Of a DNA stretch of 64,000 bases, positions 9,776 to 17,237 are shown piece by piece. The notes beneath the pieces were generated by a model. That model saw only the letters and a program-made list of their open reading frames with translations. It did no database searches and was not told the origin of the DNA. Position numbers and translations under genes: made by a program. The DNA comes from Pediococcus acidilactici (GTDB lineage Bacteria > Bacillota > Bacilli > Lactobacillales > Lactobacillaceae), in the NCBI GenBank assembly GCA_024970065.1, contig CP103908.1, positions 496,001-560,000 of the forward strand, given 5' to 3'. Position 1 is the first letter of the stretch. Each line of letters begins with the position of its first letter.

Positions 9776-9850
9776 GATTGTCTAATAAAATAGGTTGGGG
9801 GTAAAAAAATTTAAGGGCCCTAACCCCTTGTGCTATACCTATTCCCACAT

Positions 9851-9868
9851 TTGATATATACCAATTAT
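9851..9868. promoter_or_regulatory. Candidate GlcNAc-repressor (NagR/GntR) operator 1 of glmS
   Basis: On the reverse strand this reads ATAATTGGTATATATCAA, close to the ATTGGTATAGA-type dre site bound by NagR/YvoA regulators. It lies just upstream of the -35 and shares TATACCAATTAT exactly with the second site at 9923-9934. Confidence 0.6.
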
Positions 9869-9880
9869 GAAAAATAATGT

Positions 9881-9909
9881 TTGACAATCGCCTTAAGCGG
9901 TAATATATT
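9881..9909 (+). promoter_or_regulatory. Sigma-A promoter of glmS
   Basis: Perfect -35 TTGACA (9881-9886), 17-base spacer, -10 TATATT (9904-9909). Predicted transcription start is near 9916, leaving a leader of only about 56 bases, too short for a glmS ribozyme. Confidence 0.85.
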
Positions 9910-9919
9910 AAGAATCGTT

Positions 9920-9937
9920 AATTATACCAATTATATA
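9920..9937. promoter_or_regulatory. Candidate GlcNAc-repressor operator 2 of glmS
   Basis: A second TATACCAATTAT (9923-9934) sits just after the predicted start point. The two copies are 66 bases apart, about six helical turns, and bracket the promoter, as expected for repression by looping or roadblock. Confidence 0.6.
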
Positions 9938-9971
9938 AAAATAAATAGATGGATTTAGGAGAACGGAGATT

Positions 9972-11789
9972 ATGTGTGGAATTGTTGGAGTAACAGGTAG
10001 AGCAGATACGACCAATCTTTTAGTAAATGGTTTAAAAAAATTAGAGTACCGGGGATATGACTCTGCGGGAATTTACGTGAATAATGGTCAAGGTAAGGAT
10101 TACCTAGTTAAAGCACAGGGGAAGATTCAAAACCTAGAAGATAAGCTTACCGCCGACGTGAACGGTAGTGCCGGAATTGGGCACACGCGCTGGGCAACGC
10201 ACGGAATTCCGAGCGTGGCTAACGCACACCCACATTTTTCAGCAGACAACCGCTTTTACCTTGTACACAACGGGGTTATCCAAAACTTTAAGGAATTGAA
10301 GCAAACTTACTTAGCGGACGTGCCTTTCCAAAGTGATACCGACACCGAAGTGGTAGTTCAATTAGTTGACCACTTCGCTAAAGAAGGTTTATCGACCATG
10401 GATGCTTTCAAGAAAACTTTGAGCTTGTTGAAGGATTCTTCATACGCGTTCGTTTTAATGGACCGGGAAATGCCGGACACCCTCTTTGTAGCTAAGAACA
10501 AGAGCCCGCTGTTAATTGGGGTTGGCGACGACTTTAACGTAGTTTGCAGCGACGCTTTAGCAATGATCAACGTAACGAAACGGTTTGTGGAGTTGCACGA
10601 TGGTGACGTGGTTAAAATCACCCCTGACAAAGTGGAGTTATTTGATGCGGATGGTCAAGCAATTCAACGGGATCCTTTTGAAGTTGACATTGACCAAGCT
10701 GATGCTGATAAGGGAACTTACCCATACTACATGTTAAAAGAAATTGACGAGCAACCAGCCGTAATCCGGCGTATAGAAGAAAAGTACCTTGATCCTGAAG
10801 GCGCAATTCATTTTGATGAAGCGATGTTAAACAAGCTTAACCAAGCTGGTAAAATTTACATTGTGGGTGCGGGAACTAGTTATCATGCTGGATTAGTGGG
10901 CAAGAAGTTATTGGAACGCTTTGCCAAGGTGCCAACGGAAGTGGTGCTAGCATCCGAATTTGCCTACGACAATCCAATTATTGAAAAAGATGCCTTCTTC
11001 ATCTTCCTTAGTCAAAGTGGTGAAACGGCTGATAGTCGGCAAGTTTTAGTCCGGGTAAATGATGAATGGCAAAAGCCAAGTCTCACGATTACTAACGTGG
11101 CTAACTCAACGTTGGCGCGCGAAGCAGAATTCTCGGCAACCTTAGAAGCGGGTCCAGAGATTGCGGTAGCGTCGACCAAGGCCTACACCGCGCAAATTGC
11201 CGTAGAAGCACTCCTAGCGGTAGCGATGGGGCGGATGAAGCAAATCAATGCGGCAACTGATTTTGACATTGCAGGACAATTAAGCATGGTGGCAAACGCA
11301 ATTCAAACGGTGGTGGATGAAAAGGCAGCTATCGAACAGTTAGCTAAGGACACCCTTTTAGAAGCTCGTAACGCATTTTACATCGGCCGGGGGTTAGATT
11401 ATGCGGTAGCACTAGAAGCTTCCCTTAAGCTTAAGGAAATCTCTTATATTCAAGCAGAAGGCTTTGCAGCTGGTGAATTGAAGCACGGCACAATTGCCCT
11501 AATTGAAGAAGGAACACCGGTCATTGGCATTATCACTCAAGAAAAGACTGCCGACCACACCCGGAGTAATTTAGAAGAAGTAATCTCACGCGGAGCGCAG
11601 GTAATTACCTTTGCTAGTCAAAGCCTTGCTAAAAATACGGATGACGTAATCCTTCCTGACGTTGACGAAATGTTGATGCCACTGGTTAGCGTTATTGCGG
11701 CACAATTATTGGCTTACTACGCATGCTTACAACGGGGTTACAATGTTGACCAGCCACGTAATTTAGCTAAAAGTGTCACGGTAGAATAG
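9972..11789 (+). CDS. glmS: Glutamine-fructose-6-phosphate aminotransferase (isomerizing)
   Basis: Makes glucosamine-6-phosphate from fructose-6-phosphate and glutamine, the entry to amino-sugar synthesis. The 605-residue protein begins MCGIVGV, so Cys2 becomes the N-terminal nucleophile of the class II amidotransferase domain (about 1-240, with GHTRWATHG). Two SIS domains follow, with SQSGETADS and ASTKAYTAQ phosphate-binding loops, and the conserved end DQPRNLAKSVTVE. GGAGAACGGAGA precedes the ATG. Control appears transcriptional, through paired operators, and not by ribozyme. Confidence 0.98.
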   Translation: MCGIVGVTGRADTTNLLVNGLKKLEYRGYDSAGIYVNNGQGKDYLVKAQGKIQNLEDKLTADVNGSAGIGHTRWATHGIPSVANAHPHFSADNRFYLVHNGVIQNFKELKQTYLADVPFQSDTDTEVVVQLVDHFAKEGLSTMDAFKKTLSLLKDSSYAFVLMDREMPDTLFVAKNKSPLLIGVGDDFNVVCSDALAMINVTKRFVELHDGDVVKITPDKVELFDADGQAIQRDPFEVDIDQADADKGTYPYYMLKEIDEQPAVIRRIEEKYLDPEGAIHFDEAMLNKLNQAGKIYIVGAGTSYHAGLVGKKLLERFAKVPTEVVLASEFAYDNPIIEKDAFFIFLSQSGETADSRQVLVRVNDEWQKPSLTITNVANSTLAREAEFSATLEAGPEIAVASTKAYTAQIAVEALLAVAMGRMKQINAATDFDIAGQLSMVANAIQTVVDEKAAIEQLAKDTLLEARNAFYIGRGLDYAVALEASLKLKEISYIQAEGFAAGELKHGTIALIEEGTPVIGIITQEKTADHTRSNLEEVISRGAQVITFASQSLAKNTDDVILPDVDEMLMPLVSVIAAQLLAYYACLQRGYNVDQPRNLAKSVTVE

Positions 11790-11800
11790 GAGGAAAAGGG

Positions 11801-11845
11801 ATGTGCGGTCGCCTAAATTTTAATTTAAATATTTTTGAAATTTAG
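11801..11845 (+). other. Tiny 14-codon frame beginning MCGR, with strong ribosome binding site
   Basis: AGGAGGAAAAGGG precedes an ATG that starts MCGRLNFNLNIFEI and then stops. MCGR is the signature start of SRAP/HMCES (YedK-like) proteins, whose Cys2 is catalytic, so this may be the 5' stub of a deleted SRAP gene. It could equally be a short leader peptide or chance. It ends two bases before the -35 of the next promoter. Confidence 0.3.
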
Positions 11846-11846
11846 G

Positions 11847-11875
11847 TTGACATTATTATGTGTAAGCGCTAACAT
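11847..11875 (+). promoter_or_regulatory. Promoter with overlapping perfect cre site
   Basis: The -35 TTGACA (11847-11852), a 17-base spacer and TAACAT (11870-11875) form a sigma-A promoter. TGTAAGCGCTAACA (11861-11874) matches the CcpA cre consensus TGWAANCGNTNWCA at every position and covers the -10, so CcpA should repress it when preferred sugar is present. Confidence 0.75.
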
Positions 11876-11881
11876 TAATGT

Positions 11882-11971
11882 CGTAAGGTAGTGGCGCATC
11901 TCCTACCTGCACAATCAATTCTCTTTCTCTCTTATGCTGGATCCGACTCGTACAAGTCCGGATCCTTTTTT
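11882..11971 (+). ncRNA. Candidate CcpA-repressed small regulatory RNA (about 90 bases)
   Basis: The predicted transcript runs from just after the cre promoter to a strong terminator and encodes no convincing protein. It has a 5' hairpin AGGTAG (11886-11891) / CTACCT (11903-11908) with a loop that includes GCGCATCTC, then an unpaired C/U-rich tract TTCTCTTTCTCTCTT (11919-11933) able to pair with purine-rich ribosome binding sites, then the terminator stem. The next gene has its own promoter (TAGACA 11985-11990, TATACT 12009-12014), so this unit is not obviously its leader. A leader or attenuator remains possible. Confidence 0.6.
11939..11971 (+). terminator. Intrinsic terminator of the candidate small RNA
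   Basis: GGATCCG (11939-11945) pairs with CGGATCC (11959-11965), with inner ACT/AGT pairing, followed by six T residues. Confidence 0.88.
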
Positions 11972-12034
11972 ATTACGATAATTCTAGACAGAAGCCAGTT
12001 GCGCACTTTATACTAGGTAACTGGAGGCGAGAGA

Positions 12035-12355
12035 ATGAAGAGTAACGAAACATTTACCTTGATTCAGGAAATTACCCGTTTGGATGGCACTAAATACATT
12101 GAAATTGGTAACATGATGATGAATGGTCGTGCTGAATTAGCGGCCGAACGAGGTTATATTAAATCAGTGCGGATCATGCAATTAAACATTTCGCATTCAC
12201 AGCACGTAATTAATTATGAAAAATACATCGGGGAACGCTACGAAATGCCCGACGAAAACATGACTTCGTGGGAAGAATGGCAAAAAGACGACCGGATTAT
12301 GAAGGACTTCAACGCGATTTTACACGAAAATCATATCAGTGCTAATAAAGAGTAA
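12035..12355 (+). CDS. Hypothetical protein, 106 residues
   Basis: The ATG follows CTGGAGGCGAGAGA and a promoter is visible upstream (TAGACA-18-TATACT). The product is soluble, slightly acidic, without membrane segments, and contains RLDGTKYIEIGNMMMNG and a Trp-rich EMPDENMTSWEEWQKDD stretch. I do not recognise the family. It sits between the candidate small RNA and oleate hydratase and has its own terminator, so it is probably a single-gene unit. Confidence 0.75.
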   Translation: MKSNETFTLIQEITRLDGTKYIEIGNMMMNGRAELAAERGYIKSVRIMQLNISHSQHVINYEKYIGERYEMPDENMTSWEEWQKDDRIMKDFNAILHENHISANKE

Positions 12356-12406
12356 CTGATTGGCTCTTAAGGCTTATTTTGCATTGTACAAGCCAAGTAG
12401 CCCAAG

Positions 12407-12446
12407 TGCTTTTCTGGAATTTCTTAATTCTGGGAAAGCATTTTTT
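12407..12446 (+). terminator. Intrinsic terminator after the 106-residue gene
   Basis: TGCTTTTC plus GAATT (12407-12421) pair with AATTC and GGAAAGCA (12426-12440), then six T residues. Confidence 0.8.
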
Positions 12447-12497
12447 GGTTTTTGCAGTCCTTTTTTGGTACCGAAAAAAATATTTTTTATTCGCAAG

Positions 12498-12511
12498 TGT
12501 AAACGCTCGCA
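12498..12511. promoter_or_regulatory. Cre-like site upstream of oleate hydratase
   Basis: TGTAAACGCTCGCA matches the CcpA cre consensus with one mismatch and lies about 80 bases before the oleate hydratase ATG, where CcpA could block or activate transcription. Confidence 0.5.
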
Positions 12512-12588
12512 AAAATTCGCTTTTCGTGTTAATCTATTCTTGAATTTAAATATAAGAATAATCAGGTTTGTTCCACAAGGGGGAATCG

Positions 12589-14268
12589 ATGATGAGAAAA
12601 GCGTTTATGATTGGTACAGGAGTTGCAAATTTAGCTGCCGGCGTATATTTGATTCGTGATGGTGGTTGGAGTGGTAATCAAATTACCATGTTCGGTCTCG
12701 ATAAACACGGCGCTAACGATGGTGCGGCGGTTGCCGACTACGAGACGGAGTACGGCAACCAACGGCTATCTAACGACCGGGGCTTTTTAGCCAAGGGCGG
12801 TCGGATGCTTAATGAAGAAACCTACGAAAACTTGTGGGACGTTTTGCGGAGCGTGCCGTCTTTGGATCACCCAGGGCAATCGGTTACGGATGACATTTTA
12901 AACTTTGACCATGCGCATCCAACCCATGACGTGGCCCGGTTAATGGATAAGCGTAACGGAATCCGGAATAATGGCGGTGCGGACGATTACTCGCATATGC
13001 AATTTAATAATCAGGACCGAAAGCTATTAACCAAATTAATGATGATGCCCGAAAGTCAGGAAGCAAAGCTTAACGACGTCAGCATCGCGGAATGGTTCAA
13101 GGATAGTCCGCACATTTTCACCACTAACTTTTGGTACATGTGGGAAACTACCTTTGCGTTTAAGAAGGAAAGTTCCGCAATGGAATTGCGGCGTTACATG
13201 AACCGGATGATTCTGGAATTTAGTCGGATCAACACCCTTGAAGGGGTTACCAGAACGCCATATAACCAATATGAAAGTATCATCCTACCGATGCGCAAGT
13301 ATTTGAGCGACCACGGGGTTACCTTTATCAACAATCGTAAGATCACCGCCTTCCAATTCAAGGACACTCCGTTGCGCGATGATATCGTCGTTACTGGCTT
13401 AGAGTACGAAGACGTAGGGGAAAATAAGCAGACCGGCACAATCCCAGTTGACGAAAATGACCTCGTTTTCGATATCAACGGCGCGATTACCGATAGTTCA
13501 TCGATTGGTGATTTCAACACCCCAATTAAGGAAAATATGGAATACGCTCCTAGTGCAGCATTGTGGAAACAAGCTACCGAACACTTCTATAATCTAGGTA
13601 ATCCGGACAAGTTCTTTAACGACCGTGCCCAAAGTGAATGGATGAGCTTTACGGTTACCACGAAGAACCACTACTTGGTAAACCAAATTAGCCGGATTAC
13701 CCAACAAGAACCGGGAAATGCCTTAAACACTTGGGTAGATAGTAATAACTTGTTATCCATCGTGGTTCATCACCAACCGCATTTCCATGCCCAAAAGGAA
13801 AACGAAACGGTCTTCTGGGGCTACTTCATGTTCCCACGTAAAAATGGGGATTATGTGGACAAGCCGGTAATTGAAATGACCGGAAAAGAAATGCTGCAAG
13901 AATTACTAGGTCATTTGGCGGAAGTTGACCAAGCAACGGATAGCATTGTTTACCATGAAGAGGAAATCATGGATAGCATCATTAACGTAATTCCAGTTTA
14001 CATGCCGTACGCTAGTGCACTGTTCAATACGCGGGCTGTCGGAGACCGTCCCGAAGTAGTGCCAAAGCACTCGAAAAACTTGGCGTTTGTCAGCCAATTC
14101 GCAGAAATGCCATTTGACATGGTCTTTACCGAACAATACTCGTTCCGGGCGGCGCAACGGGCAGTCTACCACTTCTTAGGAATTCCTGAAGAAAAAATGA
14201 CCCCAGTGCACCACTACGAGAAGAATCCAAAGGTGCTTTTGAAGGCGACCCGGACAATGTTCCGTTAG
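12589..14268 (+). CDS. ohyA: Oleate hydratase (10-linoleate hydratase, MCRA family)
   Basis: An FAD-dependent enzyme that adds water across the C9-C10 double bond of oleic or linoleic acid, giving 10-hydroxy fatty acids; in gut and food lactobacilli it detoxifies unsaturated fatty acids. The 559-residue length fits. The N-terminus has a Rossmann FAD loop GTGVANLAAGVYLIRDGG, then the family stretches GGRMLNEETYENLWDVL and NRKITAFQF, and a C-terminal Tyr-rich TEQYSFRAAQRAVYHFLG. AAGGGGG at 12578-12583 precedes tandem ATGs at 12589 and 12592. A terminator follows at 14349. Confidence 0.95.
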   Translation: MMRKAFMIGTGVANLAAGVYLIRDGGWSGNQITMFGLDKHGANDGAAVADYETEYGNQRLSNDRGFLAKGGRMLNEETYENLWDVLRSVPSLDHPGQSVTDDILNFDHAHPTHDVARLMDKRNGIRNNGGADDYSHMQFNNQDRKLLTKLMMMPESQEAKLNDVSIAEWFKDSPHIFTTNFWYMWETTFAFKKESSAMELRRYMNRMILEFSRINTLEGVTRTPYNQYESIILPMRKYLSDHGVTFINNRKITAFQFKDTPLRDDIVVTGLEYEDVGENKQTGTIPVDENDLVFDINGAITDSSSIGDFNTPIKENMEYAPSAALWKQATEHFYNLGNPDKFFNDRAQSEWMSFTVTTKNHYLVNQISRITQQEPGNALNTWVDSNNLLSIVVHHQPHFHAQKENETVFWGYFMFPRKNGDYVDKPVIEMTGKEMLQELLGHLAEVDQATDSIVYHEEEIMDSIINVIPVYMPYASALFNTRAVGDRPEVVPKHSKNLAFVSQFAEMPFDMVFTEQYSFRAAQRAVYHFLGIPEEKMTPVHHYEKNPKVLLKATRTMFR

Positions 14269-14348
14269 AATTATCTATTAACAATACTAAAAAGTTGATT
14301 TGAGCGTTTGATTTTATTGAAGCGTCAACGAAATCATTTGCTCCACTT

Positions 14349-14399
14349 AACAAAAAATCGACCGTTATGCCAATTTAGGCAACGGTCGATTTTTTTGTT
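14349..14399. terminator. Bidirectional terminator, copy A of a dispersed repeat family (reverse orientation)
   Basis: AACAAAAAATCGACCGTT (14349-14366) pairs with AACGGTCGATTTTTTTGTT (14381-14399) between two convergent genes. On the reverse strand its flanks read GAGCATTAAC and GTTAAGTGGAGCAAA, as in copies at 22985 and 36570, with a different but self-complementary stem. Confidence 0.85.
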
Positions 14400-14489
14400 A
14401 ATGCTCGTAAATTACCCGACTTTGCCCTGCTCTCAGCATTTTTGGGTTAGGACACAGTAAAGTTTTCAAGTTCGTCACGCGCACTTTTA

Positions 14490-15029
14490 TTACTTACGAG
14501 TGATTTTGGGGAGGACGTAGTTTTGGTAGTAATCTTGGTAGGTTTGCTTAGAAATTTGGCCCCATTGTTCTTGACTGAATTCCTTAATTTTTTCGGTACT
14601 AAAGTTAGCCTCTTTAATTGCGCTGATTGAGAAAACTTGGGTTTGGTCGCCGACGCTTAGCCGAATTTTCTTTAGCGAACGGGGAAGCGTGTCGCCCTGG
14701 ATTTTCTTCAGAATATGGACCATGTTGGGCGCGTAAAGCTGAGTGAAATCAAACAAGTTTAACTTAGGGACCCGAATAATAATCTGGGAGTCCGTAAAGT
14801 TAACTTGAAAAGGTAGGCGACCGTTAAAACTATCCGCAATTTGGTTTTCAATCAAGGTGGTTTCGTTGGAGGCGTTTTCGCCATCAGAGTAATCGGTATT
14901 CGAATGAATATCTAATTGTTGATTGGTAAAACTAGGGTAAGTTTGAAAACCCAGAATTGCCAAAACAATTACGGTTAAGTTAGATTTAGTAAAGATTCTG
15001 GGACGTTTGAATTTCTTTGCTTTAGCCAT
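14490..15029 (-). CDS. Membrane-anchored hypothetical protein, 179 residues
   Basis: The N-terminus is strongly basic (MAKAKKFKRPR), followed by one hydrophobic segment near residues 16-32 and a polar domain probably outside the membrane, including FNGRLPFQVNFTDSQIIIRVP and a C-terminal EQWGQISKQTYQDYYQNYVLPKI-like region. I do not recognise the family. It is a single gene, convergent with ohyA and divergent from the HAD gene, with a perfect 20-base palindrome upstream. Confidence 0.75.
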   Translation of the reverse strand: MAKAKKFKRPRIFTKSNLTVIVLAILGFQTYPSFTNQQLDIHSNTDYSDGENASNETTLIENQIADSFNGRLPFQVNFTDSQIIIRVPKLNLFDFTQLYAPNMVHILKKIQGDTLPRSLKKIRLSVGDQTQVFSISAIKEANFSTEKIKEFSQEQWGQISKQTYQDYYQNYVLPKITRK

Positions 15030-15056
15030 GTCTTATATCCGTTCATAATAAACCCG

Positions 15057-15076
15057 TTAAACGTAATTACGTTTAA
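15057..15076. promoter_or_regulatory. Perfect 20-base palindrome, candidate operator
   Basis: TTAAACGTAATTACGTTTAA is its own reverse complement. It lies 28-47 bases before the start of the 14490-15029 gene, in the divergent region shared with the HAD gene. It has no T-run or loop, so a dimeric repressor site fits better than a terminator. Confidence 0.5.
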
Positions 15077-15191
15077 TAATTTCAACAACATCAACAATTA
15101 TAGTAAATTTAAAGTATTTACACAAACGTTTGTTTGCTAAATGTTAAAGGATACGTTACGATAGATGAAAAATTATTTAAGGGGTACCGGA

Positions 15192-15872
15192 ATGTTAAAA
15201 TACGCGATTTTTGATTTAGACGATACTTTGCTGGATTTTAAGAAGGGTGAACGTATCAAAGCTACCGAAGTCTTACGTAAATATGGCGTGCAAGATTTGA
15301 CGACCGGATTGGCAACCTACACAAAAATTAACCAGCAGGTCTGGGAAGCAATCGAGCAAGGTGCGCCGCGGGATCAAGTGTTGAAAACCCGGTTTTCGAA
15401 AACCTTTGCGGCACTCGGGGTGGATGGCGATGGAGTTGCTGCTGAACGGGAATACCGCCAGCGGTTGGCAACTAGCTACTACCAATTTGAGGGCGCGCAA
15501 GCATTGTTGCGGGATTTGAAATCGGCAGGAATTCAGTTGATGGTGGGAACTAATGGGGTTAAGAAGACTCAGCTGAGTCGGCTCGCTGGTTCCAAGTTAG
15601 ACCAATACTTTACCGACTGCTTTATTTCAGAAGACGTTGGTTATGCTAAACCTGATGAACGCTTCTTTGCGCCAATTAAGCATAAATATGCGGATATGAG
15701 TTTCCAGAATACCGCAATGGTGGGCGACCGGTTGCAGTCCGACATTTTAGGGGCCAACCAAGCCGGACTCAAAAGTATTTGGTACAACCCCCAACAAATC
15801 GCGGTGGATGCGCCAATCAAGCCAACCGCGGTGGCACATTCTTATGACCAGTTGCGGGAATTAATGTTGTAA
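15192..15872 (+). CDS. HAD-superfamily hydrolase, YjjG/YfnB type
   Basis: A 226-residue HAD phosphatase. Motif I is FDLDDTLLDF with nucleophile Asp and acid Asp two residues on, motif II is LMVGTNG, the Lys is in GYAKPDERFF, and motif III is MVGDRLQSDILGA. The helical cap after motif I matches the YjjG/YfnB branch, which often acts on nucleoside monophosphates or non-canonical nucleotides. GGGG at 15181-15184 precedes the ATG at 15192. Confidence 0.9.
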   Translation: MLKYAIFDLDDTLLDFKKGERIKATEVLRKYGVQDLTTGLATYTKINQQVWEAIEQGAPRDQVLKTRFSKTFAALGVDGDGVAAEREYRQRLATSYYQFEGAQALLRDLKSAGIQLMVGTNGVKKTQLSRLAGSKLDQYFTDCFISEDVGYAKPDERFFAPIKHKYADMSFQNTAMVGDRLQSDILGANQAGLKSIWYNPQQIAVDAPIKPTAVAHSYDQLRELML

Positions 15873-16051
15873 GAGCGGTTGAAGAAACTACAAACTTAGC
15901 TGTCAAATTTGCACCAAAGTTATTTATTGACCAATAATTTGATGAACAAAATTCAAATGATATGTACTTGTGGATGAAAAAGAAGTTATGAGTTGAGCCT
16001 CATAGCGTCCCCAATCTAGAGCCGTGTAAGACGGTGACTACGTTTAAGTTA

Positions 16052-16094
16052 AAATAACCGAAACTTTGTCAGAGTTGGACGGTTATTTTTTTGA
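16052..16094 (+). terminator. Intrinsic terminator
   Basis: AAATAACCG pairs with CGGTTATTT, with inner AACT/AGTT pairing and a following T-run. It may serve the HAD gene at a distance. Confidence 0.7.
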
Positions 16095-16401
16095 TTAAAT
16101 TTTAGGATTTCGATGACTAACAAAGCAAAACTAATTGCTAGGGTTAATGCTTGAAATACCGACACACCGTTCCTTTTTGGTGGAACAATACATATTAATC
16201 ATAGGCATCACCCCACTTTCTATGAAGTTTAGCCACCATTTCAACTTCCCTATACTTAAATTTTAGTATGTTCAGTTGAATAGTGCTTTTAAGGGAAAAG
16301 CACCGTTCTCCTTCTTCTAAATTTTGCTAAATGCCTTCACGAATTAGTATTATTAAGAAAAAAGAATGGTTAGAATATAAAATTTTAATAAACAAAGCTT
16401 T

Positions 16402-16429
16402 GCGCCGCCGGATCTGGGGGCGTTTTTTT
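16402..16429 (+). terminator. Intrinsic terminator with no obvious gene
   Basis: GCGCCGCC (16402-16409) pairs imperfectly with GGGGGCG (16416-16422) before seven T residues. No gene ends just upstream, so it may end a lost gene or an unannotated RNA. Confidence 0.65.
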
Positions 16430-16602
16430 GTACCTTAGCGTAAGGATGACGATTTTATTTTTTGCTAGCTTTTACCTGTTAACTCTCATAAAAATACTAA
16501 TTTAGTAATAAAGTCCAAAGCAAAGTTTTCTGACAAACGGGATAGTAAGAGCAAGAAAAATATCTAAATTAAATGCCATTTTAAATTTTTAAAAATTTCG
16601 CG

Positions 16603-16655
16603 TTGACTTTTGTGTCGATAACGTCATATAATTGCTTTTGTAGATAACGACACAA
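16603..16655 (+). promoter_or_regulatory. padC promoter with candidate PadR operator
   Basis: The -35 TTGACT (16603-16608), an 18-base spacer and TATAAT (16627-16632) form the promoter. TTGTGTCG (16610-16617) and CGACACAA (16648-16655) are a perfect inverted repeat that brackets the -10, and GATAACG occurs twice, once beside each arm. This is where PadR should bind until phenolic acids release it. Confidence 0.7.
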
Positions 16656-16679
16656 CATTCAAAAGCAGGTGAAGTAATA

Positions 16680-17216
16680 ATGGAAAAACAATTTAAAACT
16701 TTAGAAGACTTTTTAGGAACGCACTTTATTTACACATACGATAATGGTTGGGAATACGAATGGTACGCTAAAAATGACCATACGGTAGATTACCGAATTC
16801 ATGGGGGAATGGTTGCCGGCCGTTGGGTTAAGGACCAAGAAGCTGACATCGTAATGTTGACGGAAGGTGTTTACAAGATTACTTGGACGGAACCAACCGG
16901 AACGGACGTGGCGCTAGACTTCATGCCAAACGAAGGTAAGTTGCACGGAACCATTTTCTTCCCTAAGTGGGTTGAAGAACATCCTGAAATCACGGTTACT
17001 TTCCAAAATGAACACATTGATTTAATGGAAGAATCTCGTGAAAAATACGAAACTTATCCTAAACTAGTTGTTCCAGAATTTGCTAAAATTAGTTACATGG
17101 GTGATGCTGGACAAAATAACGAAGACGTTATTTCTGAAGAACCATACGATGGCATTACCAGCGACATTCGCAACGGAAAGTATTTTGATGAAAACTACAA
17201 GCGAATTAACAAGTAA
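16680..17216 (+). CDS. padC: Phenolic acid decarboxylase
   Basis: Non-oxidative, cofactor-free decarboxylase that turns p-coumaric, ferulic or caffeic acid into vinyl phenols, detoxifying plant hydroxycinnamates. The 178-residue protein is almost a family consensus: [49 protein letters not shown] and a lipocalin-like barrel. The ATG follows CAGGTGAAGTAATA. The padR gene follows 21 bases downstream, so the repressor is probably in the same transcript and controlled with it. Confidence 0.97.
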   Translation: MEKQFKTLEDFLGTHFIYTYDNGWEYEWYAKNDHTVDYRIHGGMVAGRWVKDQEADIVMLTEGVYKITWTEPTGTDVALDFMPNEGKLHGTIFFPKWVEEHPEITVTFQNEHIDLMEESREKYETYPKLVVPEFAKISYMGDAGQNNEDVISEEPYDGITSDIRNGKYFDENYKRINK

Positions 17217-17237
17217 TTAATTTTTGGAGGAGTTCGC

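Larger units (their letters stand above)
15873..16679. other. Long intergenic region with two terminators and padC control DNA
   Basis: No convincing gene in about 800 bases. It holds a terminator at 16052-16094, a second at 16402-16429, and the padC promoter and operator at the end. The stretch 16095-16400 has scattered short hairpins such as ACCGTTCC/GGTGGAAC near 16165-16185 but no open frame of note; it looks like a decayed region. Confidence 0.5.

Noticed and set aside
9776..9971. glmS ribozyme upstream of glmS
   Set aside because: The predicted leader is only about 56 bases and lacks the ribozyme core; the promoter and operators occupy the space.
12360..12659. 99-residue frame before oleate hydratase
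   Set aside because: It runs through a terminator and the cre-like site and overlaps the ohyA start in another frame; composition is Phe/Lys-rich as in random AT-rich DNA.
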